Assembly: GCA_016342355.1 (NCBI GenBank)
Contig: JAEINP010000008.1
Coordinates: 61,531-125,530, forward strand
Source of the DNA: Desulfatibacillum sp.
Lineage (GTDB): Bacteria; Desulfobacterota; Desulfobacteria; Desulfobacterales; Desulfatibacillaceae
Direction: 5' to 3'
Length of the DNA stretch: 64,000 bases
The notes under the pieces were generated by a model. That model saw only the letters and a list, made by a program, of their open reading frames with translations, was not told the origin of the DNA and did no database searches. Within the stretch, counting starts at the first letter, position 1, and every line of letters begins with the position of its first letter. The position numbers and the translations under genes were made by a program. Of the stretch, positions 43,416 through 51,753 are shown one piece after another.

Positions 43416-44639
43416 TCAAACAGCCTTCATGGCGTCTGCGGGTTTAAGCCCCGGAATTCTGAGGGCCGGGACCAAAGCGGTCAAAAATGTCACCACGCCA
43501 ATCATGGCCGGACCGATCAATAAGGTCGCCCAGGACAACCTGGGGAAAATCCTGCCTGAAATGCCGTACTGGGCCATGAGATCGGCCGCGCCGCCCATGG
43601 GTATGCCCACCTGGGCGAAATACTGGGTCAAGGCTGCTCCGGCGAGCATACCGAAAAGCAGGCCCATCCCGGTCATGAACATGGATTCCATAAGCATGAC
43701 CTTGACTAACCGCCTGGGCGTGGTTCCAATGGCCATCATGACCCCGAACTCCCGGGTGCGTTCAAACACAGCCATGAGAAAGGTGTTCATAATACTAAAA
43801 GCCACCACTATAATAAGGATCAGGTACATGATGATGCCGCTCACAAGATCCAACTGGATGGATTGCTTGAGGCCTGGGGAAAGATCCACCCAGTCCAGCA
43901 CAGCCAAATCCTTTAACCCCGGATCATTTTGAAGAGCCTTTTTCACCTCGCCCACCTGCAATAATTCACGAGCCGTGGCCACAATGGCATGAACCGCGCC
44001 GTCCATGGCGAACAGGGCGTCAAAATCGCTGAGAAGCATCTGGACCGTGGAGCGATCCACCTCGTCAATGCCTGTCTTGAATATGCCCCCCACCGTCACC
44101 ACCGTGGCGGCGATGGATCCGTTCCGGGACTGCCCCAGGATCGTCAGTTCCCGGCCTACGCCGATTTTTAACCGTCGGGCCAGAAGCGTCCCGATAATCA
44201 CCGTATTGGGCGCCCGGGGCGACAAATACTCTCCTTCGCGAATTAGGGTTGCAATGGAAAGCACCCCTTTTTCCGTTTCCGGGTTCACACCCATGACCAT
44301 AATCCCCCGTGTACGATCCTCGCTGGAGGCCAGCACAAAGGTCTGGCTCCGGGCCGTAAAGGCTTCTATGCCAGGGGTCCGGGAAAGTATGTCCATGACC
44401 ACGCCCGGATTAGGAACTACTTTGCGCATTTCGGGCTTTTCGTTATACCCCGCGGCCTGCACCTGCAAATGCCCGGTGGAGAGCTTGACCGAGGCGTCTA
44501 TCATGCTTTCGTAGGAACCAAACTGGAACGACAGCATAAACACCAGCAGCAAGGAGGCGAAACCAATGGCCATCATGGTGAGTATGGATCGCCGGGTATG
44601 ACGCCAGATATTCCGCCATGCCAGTTTCAAGTCGTTCAT
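43416..44639 (-). CDS. ABC transporter permease, FtsX/MacB type (first)
   Basis: A 407-residue permease. The arrangement matches the other permease: an N-terminal helix (SILTMMAIGFASLLLVFMLSF), a large periplasmic domain, and three C-terminal helices with FERTREFGVMMAIGTTP. It starts MNDLKLAWRNIWRHTRRS, 2 nt after the LolA-like gene. The two permeases share the entry WRNIWR, consistent with an old duplication. Confidence 0.92.
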   Translation of the reverse strand: MNDLKLAWRNIWRHTRRSILTMMAIGFASLLLVFMLSFQFGSYESMIDASVKLSTGHLQVQAAGYNEKPEMRKVVPNPGVVMDILSRTPGIEAFTARSQTFVLASSEDRTRGIMVMGVNPETEKGVLSIATLIREGEYLSPRAPNTVIIGTLLARRLKIGVGRELTILGQSRNGSIAATVVTVGGIFKTGIDEVDRSTVQMLLSDFDALFAMDGAVHAIVATARELLQVGEVKKALQNDPGLKDLAVLDWVDLSPGLKQSIQLDLVSGIIMYLILIIVVAFSIMNTFLMAVFERTREFGVMMAIGTTPRRLVKVMLMESMFMTGMGLLFGMLAGAALTQYFAQVGIPMGGAADLMAQYGISGRIFPRLSWATLLIGPAMIGVVTFLTALVPALRIPGLKPADAMKAV

Positions 44640-44641
44640 GG

Positions 44642-45394
44642 TTATCTCCGTTTGGTCTTGAGGCTGGACAGGGAAAACAGATTGGGAGGCAGGGCCTCGT
44701 CAAAGGCCAGTTCCTTATAGGTAATCTGCGTAAACCTTTCCGTCTCCCCGGCCTTTTTCATGATCCAGACCCTGGGGAAAAGCCTTCCTCCCAGGTTGGC
44801 GATCTCTCGGGTTATCATCTCCTTGACCAACTGGTTGTCTTCGTCAAAAAATGCCTCCCGCAGCAAAACCCCGTCCTCCCGGATGGTCAGCTCCAGCTTA
44901 CCCCACACCACAGCGGCGCCCTCATGAGGGATGGAGGCCAGGTCATAAATTTTCAACCCGTTTTCCTCCCTCACATTGGAGATGGTATGGGTGAAGTCTT
45001 CCACCAGGGAATCGGTTTTGGAAAGATCATCATTGGAAAAATCCGAGCCCATCCACGCCTGACTCATCATGGAGGGCGGCAGCTTGATGGTGCGGTTGAC
45101 CTTGGGATTGAATATCCACATGTCCCTCCCCTTTTTCAAGGTGCCGTTGCCCGCGTCCCGGGGCGGGGATTCAATGAAAAACAGGGCGTCTGTCTTTCCC
45201 TTGGTCCACGATTTCATGACCATGGTGCGGGTGAAGTCCGGCCGCTGGATGGTCATTTCCACCACGGCTACCGAGGTTTCCCCCCGCATATATTCAAAGG
45301 CCTTTTCCACAATGGGCGCGCCGTCTTCCGCGCACACGCTTAAGGGAAATAAAACGATCATGGAAACCAGGCAGCAAAGCATACGATATTTCAT
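44642..45394 (-). CDS. LolA-like outer-membrane lipoprotein/lipid sorting protein
   Basis: A 250-residue periplasmic protein. The signal peptide (MLCCLVSMIVLFPLSVCA) is followed by a mature domain whose MVMKSWTKGKTDALFFIE, GRDMWIFNPKVNRTIKLPP and WMGSDFSNDDLSKTD segments match the LolA-like DUF4292/PF17131-type chaperones. Such proteins carry lipids or lipoproteins across the periplasm. It lies 4 nt after the tetR gene and 2 nt before the first permease, an unbroken operon. Confidence 0.85.
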   Translation of the reverse strand: MKYRMLCCLVSMIVLFPLSVCAEDGAPIVEKAFEYMRGETSVAVVEMTIQRPDFTRTMVMKSWTKGKTDALFFIESPPRDAGNGTLKKGRDMWIFNPKVNRTIKLPPSMMSQAWMGSDFSNDDLSKTDSLVEDFTHTISNVREENGLKIYDLASIPHEGAAVVWGKLELTIREDGVLLREAFFDEDNQLVKEMITREIANLGGRLFPRVWIMKKAGETERFTQITYKELAFDEALPPNLFSLSSLKTKRR

Positions 45395-45398
45395 GGTC

Positions 45399-46025
45399 CT
45401 ATCCTTTATTGGGAAATTCGGAAGAAAAAGAAATCCCCGTTAAAATGGCCGAAACCGTTTCCGTGGCAGCGGCCTTAATGTCAAAATCCGGGTTCATCCA
45501 ATATTGTAGGCCCAGGGCGTCCAGTGCTCCCATGATTCCGGCGGACAAGGCCTGCACATTGGTTTCAGGCCGAAATTCCTTGCGTTCGATACCGTGATGA
45601 ATCACGCCAGCGATAAGCCCCCGGTATTCATCATACATTTCAGCCATGGCGTTTTTCATCCGATCCCGCAGCCCGCCCGAAGCAGCCGCCGACCAGAATT
45701 CCAGGGTCAGGGGATACATATCAATGGACAAAAGCATGCGCTCCACAAGCTCTTGGGTGAATTTCAGGAAGGAGTCCTTGACGGATTCCTCACCGCTGAG
45801 CAAATCCAAAGAAACCCCTGCCATGACCTCCCGGGCGTACCAAAAAAAGAGGTCGAAAAAGAGTTCTTCCTTGCTGGAAAAATACCCGTACACCGTGCCC
45901 TTGCCCATACCCGCCCTGGCCGCCACGTCGGATATGGTGGTTCCGGCGTAGCCTTTTTCGCTGAATACCCGGGCCGCCGCCTGGAGCAATTTGTTTTTTC
46001 GTTCTATGCGAAGTTCTTCTCTCAT
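45399..46025 (-). CDS. TetR/AcrR family transcriptional regulator
   Basis: A 208-residue regulator. The N-terminal helix-turn-helix is clear (RKNKLLQAAARVFSEKGYAG, TTISDVAARAGMGKGTVYGYF, SSKEELFF); the ligand domain is the usual all-helical one. It is the first gene of the LolA/FtsX/ATPase/barrel operon and probably represses it, responding to the exported compound or a fatty/lipid signal. Two GAC-N6-GTC sites lie just upstream. Confidence 0.94.
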   Translation of the reverse strand: MREELRIERKNKLLQAAARVFSEKGYAGTTISDVAARAGMGKGTVYGYFSSKEELFFDLFFWYAREVMAGVSLDLLSGEESVKDSFLKFTQELVERMLLSIDMYPLTLEFWSAAASGGLRDRMKNAMAEMYDEYRGLIAGVIHHGIERKEFRPETNVQALSAGIMGALDALGLQYWMNPDFDIKAAATETVSAILTGISFSSEFPNKG

Positions 46026-46057
46026 GAAACCCGTTTTTTGCTACATGAAATTTTTCC

Positions 46058-46069
46058 GACTCGTTGGTC
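46058..46069. promoter_or_regulatory. Candidate TetR operator 1
   Basis: GACTCGTTGGTC, a GAC-N6-GTC half-site pair 33 nt ahead of the tetR start codon. It lies downstream of the likely promoter, where a repressor would block transcription. Confidence 0.35.
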
Positions 46070-46117
46070 AGTTTTTTAACCCTAAACCCATCCTCCTGGT
46101 CGCGTCAATAAAAAAAT

Positions 46118-46129
46118 GACCCACGGGTC
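46118..46129. promoter_or_regulatory. Candidate TetR operator 2
   Basis: GACCCACGGGTC, a GACCC-AC-GGGTC palindrome sharing the GAC-N6-GTC frame with the first site. On the minus strand a TTGACG box lies about 12 nt downstream, so the site sits next to a possible promoter. Confidence 0.38.
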
Positions 46130-46160
46130 GATTTTTTCAAACATTGATTGTCTTGAAAAG

Positions 46161-46194
46161 AAAACGGCGCAGGGATTGCCTGCGCCGGTTGCTT
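46161..46194. terminator. Bidirectional terminator between the tetR operon promoter and the phosphotriesterase gene
   Basis: A perfect 9-bp stem CGGCGCAGG/CCTGCGCCG with a 5-nt loop (46165-46187). T runs follow on both strands (GTTGCTTTTTT on the plus strand and TTTTCTTTTC on the minus strand). It ends transcripts from the gene at 46254. Confidence 0.82.
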
Positions 46195-46253
46195 TTTTCT
46201 GTTTGTCAGGCATGGCGGGTATTTTTACATTCCCGCCGTGCCCGTTTTAAAAA

Positions 46254-47237
46254 TTATTCGCCCGCGAACAGGCGGCGGGGGTTGTCCCTGATGATGGTGT
46301 CAATTTGTGCGTCGGTCACGCCGCCCTTTTTGAGTTCGGGAATGATGTTCTTGAACAAATGGGAGGGGTGCCAGTTGGCGATGAGAGGCAAGGCGGCCTC
46401 GGGCAGGTTCAGGGGCCTGCCCAGCCAGGAAATGATGCAGTCATGGGAGATCATCATCTGGTTGGCGTATCCCTTTTTGATCAGTTCGATCATGACCGGG
46501 TAGCGTTGTTCGTCCATGGGGCATCCCACCAGGCCCTGGAGCCCCATGCGGTCCCAGGATACATACACGCCGTGCTTGAAGGTGTCTTCCTGATATTGCA
46601 TATCCAGGTTATCGCTCATGTGGCCGATCTGGATTTGCTTGGGATTGGCGCCTGCTCCAATTAAAAGTTCCGCTTGTTGCGGTCCCATGGTGCCTTCCTG
46701 GGTGTGGGAGATGATAGGCACGCCGGTTTCCTTGGAAACCCGGGCTGCGGTCTGGAACATGAGTTTTTCGTAATCCGTGATTTCACCCTTGCTGGACCCC
46801 ACCTTGAGGACTCCGGCCTTGATGCCCGTGTCCATAATACCTTTGGACACTTCGGTCATGAACAACTCGTACAACTCCTCGGTGATGTCGCCCAGGCTGC
46901 CCCGGAATTTCCAATAGGTGGGAGAGCCTTCCTCCTCATAATAGTACCCGGTGGAGCAAATGATGTTCACGCCGGATTTTTCAGACACTTCCTTGAGGAT
47001 TTCAGGCATGCGGCCCCCGTCCAGGGGTGTGGCGTCCACATAGGAATTGAGCCCGTATTCGTCCTTGAGTTGCTTGAGGGTGGCCACGCCGTTGGCCACG
47101 ATCTCTTTGCGGTTCACAGGCGCGATGGTCCTGTCGCCGTCCCATCCGGGGTATCCGTACAGGATATGTTCGTGCATGAGGGTGATTCCGAGATCTGCCG
47201 GTGCGATAGGTCCTAAGACGGTGTTTACGGTAGCCAT
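46254..47237 (-). CDS. Phosphotriesterase-family metal-dependent hydrolase
   Basis: A 327-residue TIM-barrel hydrolase. The first metal motif HEHILYG is near residue 22, the bridging Lys is in AGVLKVGSSKGEIT, and the later His/Asp residues are in PIISHTQEGTMG, IQIGHMSDN and MISHDCIISWLG. Members of the family act as lactonases, amidases or phosphotriesterases; the real substrate is unknown. It is codirectional with the acyl-CoA synthetase gene 145 nt upstream, so lactone or acyl metabolism is possible. Confidence 0.9.
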   Translation of the reverse strand: MATVNTVLGPIAPADLGITLMHEHILYGYPGWDGDRTIAPVNRKEIVANGVATLKQLKDEYGLNSYVDATPLDGGRMPEILKEVSEKSGVNIICSTGYYYEEEGSPTYWKFRGSLGDITEELYELFMTEVSKGIMDTGIKAGVLKVGSSKGEITDYEKLMFQTAARVSKETGVPIISHTQEGTMGPQQAELLIGAGANPKQIQIGHMSDNLDMQYQEDTFKHGVYVSWDRMGLQGLVGCPMDEQRYPVMIELIKKGYANQMMISHDCIISWLGRPLNLPEAALPLIANWHPSHLFKNIIPELKKGGVTDAQIDTIIRDNPRRLFAGE

Positions 47238-47382
47238 GGGTTCCTCCTAGTTAGTTTTGGATTGGGCGCTTGCCACGAATAACGGACAAGCGCCGCGTTG
47301 GTTATTATTATAAAGTGGGTAAATACCCCTCAGCTTGCTGCGTTTTTTTCATGAGATACCGCATAGCTTGCTGTGGAGAGCA

Positions 47383-49044
47383 TCACTTTTTCAATTTTTC
47401 CCGCTCGTCTTCCTGAAGTTGCCGCCACAGGATTTTACCTGCGCCGCTCTTGGGCAGGGCTTCCACAAATTCCACGAACCTGGGATACTTGTACGCGGAC
47501 ATCTGCTCCTTGGACCAGGCGATGATATCCTTGTCCGTCACCTTGCCCACTTGGTCCTTGTTGAGAACGATAATGGCCTTGACCGTTTCCACCCGTTCGT
47601 CGTCGGGAATACCGATCACGCAGGCTTCCAACACCGCGGGATGGCGGTACAGGGTCGCCTCCACGTCCGCGGGCCACACCTTGAACCCGGCGGCGTTGAT
47701 CATCCGTTTCACCCGGTCCATGATATAGAAATAGCCTTCTTCGTCCACGCGGCCGATGTCGCCCGTGCGGAGGAACTGCTTGCCGTCTATTTCCATAAAA
47801 GCGTCCTTGTCGGCGTCGGGCTTGTTCCAGTATCCTTTGAGAATCTGGGGGCCGTTGACCACAATCTCGCCCTGTTCCCCCTGGGGAAGCTCCTTCAGGG
47901 TGATGACGTCCACAATCCGGGCGTCCACGCCGAACACCGGGATGCCCACGCTACCCAACTTGGGATTGTCCGGAGGATTCCAATGGGTCTGGGATATGGT
48001 TTCGGTCATGCCGTAGCCTTCGGCGAATTGCAGGCCGGTCATCTTGTTAAATTTTTCGCCCACAGCCTGGGGCAAAGGCGCGCCGCCGCCGCCCACAAAA
48101 CCCAGGGACGAGATGTCGCGCTCATTGATGTCAGGCGCGGCCAGCAAGTCGATGAGCATGGTGGTGATGTTGGCCCAGAGGACCACCTTGTATTTCTCGA
48201 TGGCGTCCAGGGCCGCAGTACGGTCCCAGCGGGTCAGGTAGATGGAGGTCCCGCCCATGGCGATGGGCGCCAAAAAGCTGTGAATCATTCCCGTCACATG
48301 GAAAAAGGGCAATGCCGCCAAAACCGTCAGGCCGGGCGCCCCGTTGGCCCAGTATATGCCGCCCATGACGTTGGAAGTCACAGACCTGTGGGTGTGCATG
48401 CATCCCTTGGGAATGCCCGTGGAGCCTGCTGTGTAAGGCAACAGGCAAAGGTCTTCCGGTCCCACTTCCACCGGGGGCGGTTCGGGTGCGCTGGCCAGGG
48501 CTTCCAGCCAGTTGAGGGCGCCTTCAATGGAGGTGGGGATAGAGGCCATAAAATCCGGCACGGGAAGTTCGGGATCATCGGGCACGTAATCGGTGAGAGA
48601 GCCCACAATGACGTTCTCCACGCCCAGTTCCGCGCAAATGCCGCTAATCCGGGGATACAACTCCGTGGTGGTGATCACCACCTTGGCCCCGCAATCGGTA
48701 AGCAGGGTGCGGAGTTCGTTGTCCACCAGCATGGGGTTGAGGGGCACCACCACGCCGTTGGCGCGCATGCCTCCCAAATAACTGATGGCAAAATGGGGAC
48801 AGTTCTGCATGTAAATCGCCACCCTGTCGCCTTTTTTCACGCCCATGCCGGCAAGAACGCCGGACAAACGCAGGCAGGAATCCCATAACTCGGAGTATTT
48901 GATTTTCCTGCCATAATAAATAATTGCCGGGTGATCGGGGTAGCGGTTGGCCGATGTTTCCAGGAACTCAAACAAGGGGGTTTGGGGGTAAATCAACTCT
49001 TTGGGTACGCGTTTGGGCCAAAAGGGAAAATGGGTCTGGTTCAC
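47383..49044 (-). CDS. AMP-forming acyl-CoA synthetase
   Basis: About 553 residues; GTG 49044 (VNQTHFPFWPKR) has AAGGAGGAG immediately upstream, so it is preferred to ATG 49089. It activates a carboxylic acid with ATP and CoA. The family motifs are complete: YTAGSTGIPKGCMHTHRSV, AEGYGMTETISQTHW, TGDIGRVDEEGYFYIMDRVK and the catalytic Lys in LPKSGAGKILWRQL. It resembles the long-chain fatty acid class, but the chain length cannot be told. The neighbouring phosphotriesterase-type gene is transcribed from the same direction. Confidence 0.94.
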   Translation of the reverse strand: MNQTHFPFWPKRVPKELIYPQTPLFEFLETSANRYPDHPAIIYYGRKIKYSELWDSCLRLSGVLAGMGVKKGDRVAIYMQNCPHFAISYLGGMRANGVVVPLNPMLVDNELRTLLTDCGAKVVITTTELYPRISGICAELGVENVIVGSLTDYVPDDPELPVPDFMASIPTSIEGALNWLEALASAPEPPPVEVGPEDLCLLPYTAGSTGIPKGCMHTHRSVTSNVMGGIYWANGAPGLTVLAALPFFHVTGMIHSFLAPIAMGGTSIYLTRWDRTAALDAIEKYKVVLWANITTMLIDLLAAPDINERDISSLGFVGGGGAPLPQAVGEKFNKMTGLQFAEGYGMTETISQTHWNPPDNPKLGSVGIPVFGVDARIVDVITLKELPQGEQGEIVVNGPQILKGYWNKPDADKDAFMEIDGKQFLRTGDIGRVDEEGYFYIMDRVKRMINAAGFKVWPADVEATLYRHPAVLEACVIGIPDDERVETVKAIIVLNKDQVGKVTDKDIIAWSKEQMSAYKYPRFVEFVEALPKSGAGKILWRQLQEDEREKLKK

Positions 49045-49619
49045 GGTCTCCTCCTTTTCTGGGGGGTGATATGTCCTTTTGGAGGGCATGGGTTATTGGG
49101 TGGCAAGGGTACCTCCTGTTTTTTTGCGAAGACATGGAAAGCGGCATTCCGCGGTTTTCAGCAGTGGGTTGAAACCTTGCCCCGGCCTACAGGAAAAAAA
49201 GAAATCCCATTGAATGGATACGGGGCGAATCGCATCTTCTTTCCAAGGCCGCAAAATTACGAGCGAACGTTCGTATTTTTAATAGATACCACCAAATCCC
49301 CTTTTGGTGAAGCAATTTTTTTATCTGATGCTCAGGAAAATGACTAAAGGATACCCACTTGGGACCATTCCCTTTGGGGTTAGGCTGTGAACAATTGCAA
49401 GTTAAAAATCCCAGTCCGAAGGGGCCGGTTATGGGTTACCCGCTGGAAAGGGATAAATATACCATTCAGGGCAGCCGGTTGCCAGGGCTACCCTTTGCTC
49501 ATCTTATAAGAAGACGCAATCGGCGCATCCTTCACTATACTGAAATTATAAAATTACGTTAGGATATTACATCAGACTACAGGCCCGCTTTCCTGCAAGC
49601 AAATTCAGGTTGTACGGTC
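49045..49619. other. Intergenic region (575 bp) upstream of the acyl-CoA synthetase
   Basis: No convincing gene; the short open frames here have no family features. A CGAACGTTCG palindrome lies at 49264-49273, 220 nt ahead of the acyl-CoA synthetase start. Nothing else is supported. Confidence 0.6.
49264..49273. promoter_or_regulatory. Candidate regulator palindrome upstream of the acyl-CoA synthetase
   Basis: CGAACGTTCG is a perfect 10-bp palindrome. TetR-family repressors of fatty acid genes often use sites with a GAAC-GTTC core, which fits the neighbouring acyl-CoA synthetase. No such regulator gene lies beside it. Confidence 0.28.
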
Positions 49620-51200
49620 CTACTTCCCCGTGTCCAGGATTTCGGCGATGAGTCCCCAGGCAATAACGCCTGCAAAAAGGGACGCGCCCTTGGCCCAGTT
49701 GCCATGGAGTCCGATCGCAGAGGCTCCGGCCTGGGCGAAGGGGACCACAATAATGGCCGCTATTAGAAAACTTACCAGGGCAATCCAGAAGGGGGTTTTT
49801 CGGGTTGTATGTCCCTCGTCATCATCATCCTTTTCCTGGGAATCATTTTCCGCTCTCTCTTGACCGGGAAGCTTCCCCTCCGCTTCCAGTTCCGTAACCA
49901 TGGCATGCACCACGTCGGCCACAGTGGCCACGCCGTCCGCGGCATTGAAGGGCAGCACGCACCCGTACTTGGTTTCCAGGTTTTCCAAAAGGTCGTCCAA
50001 CTGTTTTTTGGCGATCGCGGGATTTTGGCTCAAAGGAAGAGCCGCGTCCAGGGGAACCCGGGAAAAATCCAAGTTAAGAAGCAGGCTGATCTGATACCGG
50101 ATCTCCTTGGAAAGGGCCTCCTCCGGCGCTTGGGGAGGCGGTGCGGATGATTGGCTGGGAAAAGCCTCATGAAGGGATGAGGCCCTGCCTCCCGGATCCG
50201 GGGATTCCATTTTCGGGCCATGCGGAGCGCCGCTTGCCAGACCGCGCAAGGCAGGGGCCTGGGGAGCCGTTACGCGAGCGGGCTCTCTCCTTTGCGGAGT
50301 TTCCCTCTCCGCTTGAATATCCCGAAGTTCCGGCACGTCCTGCCAATCCGAATCTTTGATGAACTCCTTCTCAAGGATGGGGTCGTATTCCTTCAGCTTG
50401 GCCCTAAACCGGGGATTTTCCTGGGCAAGGTCACTGCCGACCGCCATCATATCCGATTTCAGGGGGGTGTCCCGCATCATGGCCGCCCACATTACATAAG
50501 AGGCAATAAACAGGCCAGGATCGTTGGAGCGTTTAAACATGGGATCCACAAACCCTCTGATAAAAGTTTTATTGACAGAGGAAGCGTAAACCCCATATAT
50601 GCCCAACAGGACTATATTTATCAGCAACGCCCAATACCACCTGAGGGAAGTGAATATGCAGGCGGCGATGGCGATGGCGCAAAACACAAGGGCAACGCCA
50701 AAATAGACATTGGTGGTTTGATTCACGTTATTTTTCTTGAGCGCTCGGTCATAAGCCTCGTCAAAACGGACGTACAACTGCTTGGCCTTGGCCCGGATTG
50801 CATCCTCCTCCGACAACACTTTGGGAGGCGGCCCCGCCGATTCATTTTCTGCAAAAGGCGAAGCATGGGATTTCGGCGCAACTGCCGCCTTCGGCTTTGA
50901 GGCGGACACGGCAGGAGTCGGCGCAGCCGGGCGCGGAGATTGCATTTTGACCTTGCCGGTTCCCTGTTTTTCAGGCACAATTTTACACTTTGCTCCGGCT
51001 TTTGCAAAGGCAAGCTGGAACTTACGGGCTTTTTCCGGGTCCAGGCCCTTTTTCACAACAACCGGGCCGCCGCGGAATAGTCTTTCCACCCCGGCCGGGC
51101 TTAACTTAAACATGCTGACTATGTTGGCTTTGACGGATTCTGGGTCCTGCCCGCTGGTCACTTGACCGGTAAATACCAGGGAATGATGATTTTGCTCCAT
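49620..51200 (-). CDS. Uncharacterised membrane protein with an L7/L12-like N-terminal domain
   Basis: A 526-residue protein of unknown function, starting at ATG 51200 with AGGAGATG upstream. Residues of about 5-70 form a small alpha/beta domain resembling the ribosomal L7/L12 C-terminal fold (SVKANIVSMFKLSPAGVERL, VVVKKGLDPEKARKFQLAF). A Pro/Ala-rich linker follows. A pair of membrane helices lies near residues 165-210 (GVALVFCAIAIAACIFTSL, LINIVLLGIYGVYASS), then a soluble region, and two more helices at the C-terminus (FWIALVSFLIAAIIVVPFA, ASLFAGVIAWGLIAEIL). It stands alone with gene-free DNA on both sides. Confidence 0.72.
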   Translation of the reverse strand: MEQNHHSLVFTGQVTSGQDPESVKANIVSMFKLSPAGVERLFRGGPVVVKKGLDPEKARKFQLAFAKAGAKCKIVPEKQGTGKVKMQSPRPAAPTPAVSASKPKAAVAPKSHASPFAENESAGPPPKVLSEEDAIRAKAKQLYVRFDEAYDRALKKNNVNQTTNVYFGVALVFCAIAIAACIFTSLRWYWALLINIVLLGIYGVYASSVNKTFIRGFVDPMFKRSNDPGLFIASYVMWAAMMRDTPLKSDMMAVGSDLAQENPRFRAKLKEYDPILEKEFIKDSDWQDVPELRDIQAERETPQRREPARVTAPQAPALRGLASGAPHGPKMESPDPGGRASSLHEAFPSQSSAPPPQAPEEALSKEIRYQISLLLNLDFSRVPLDAALPLSQNPAIAKKQLDDLLENLETKYGCVLPFNAADGVATVADVVHAMVTELEAEGKLPGQERAENDSQEKDDDDEGHTTRKTPFWIALVSFLIAAIIVVPFAQAGASAIGLHGNWAKGASLFAGVIAWGLIAEILDTGK

Positions 51201-51753
51201 CGATATAGCATCTCCTTATAATTTCCTCCGGACGGCGGAAACCATGGCTTGAGTCGAATAGCCCAGGCTATCAAACAAGGGTTTGCATCCATATATAGCA
51301 CAGTAATAAAAACACTGGCAAGGCGGGTGTTATTTCTGGCCATGCCCCAAGCCATCTCCATGGATCAGCGCCGCCACATTAGGTTCCATTTCCCCTTTCA
51401 GCGCTCCAACCCACTGTGTTGACTGGAATTCCTCCCGGAAAGTCTCTGTCGTCAAAAAACACCATATGTAGTAGACTCTTTTTAAAAAAAACACCCTCTG
51501 TTGTGTTTTTTCCTTTACAAGCCCCCGGGAGTCTGATAATTAGACCAACACTTGCATTGTAAATGCTCCACAGTGCCGGAAACAAAGGGCGGCCCGGAAG
51601 TTCAAACGGGAACACCCATTTTCATAGGAATATTCTCATAATAACCGCTGTCACAAACCCATGCATAGACCGGGTTTGTTGGACAGGTTGGTTGCACACC
51701 CACGAATCAGAGAGACCAAGGCAGATATCCTTATCAAGGAGCGTGGATAATCC
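51201..51753. other. Intergenic region (553 bp) between the unknown membrane protein and smc
   Basis: I see no gene. An AT-stem hairpin (AAAAAACAC...GTGTTTTTT, 51486-51511) could be a weak terminator. The plus-strand promoter for smc must lie here, but I cannot place it with confidence; AAGGAGCG precedes the smc ATG by 12 nt. Confidence 0.6.

Noticed and set aside
47265..47294. An inverted repeat GGCGCTTG...CAAGCGCC upstream of the phosphotriesterase gene
   Set aside because: The loop is 14 nt, there is no T run, and it lies between two codirectional genes without other support; it was not called as a terminator or operator.
47335..48888. A 517-residue open frame on the plus strand rich in His and Gly
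   Set aside because: It is antisense to the acyl-CoA synthetase, which carries the complete AMP-binding motifs.
51486..51511. AT-stem hairpin upstream of smc
   Set aside because: The stem is nearly all A-T, so terminator function is doubtful; it is mentioned only in the intergenic entry.
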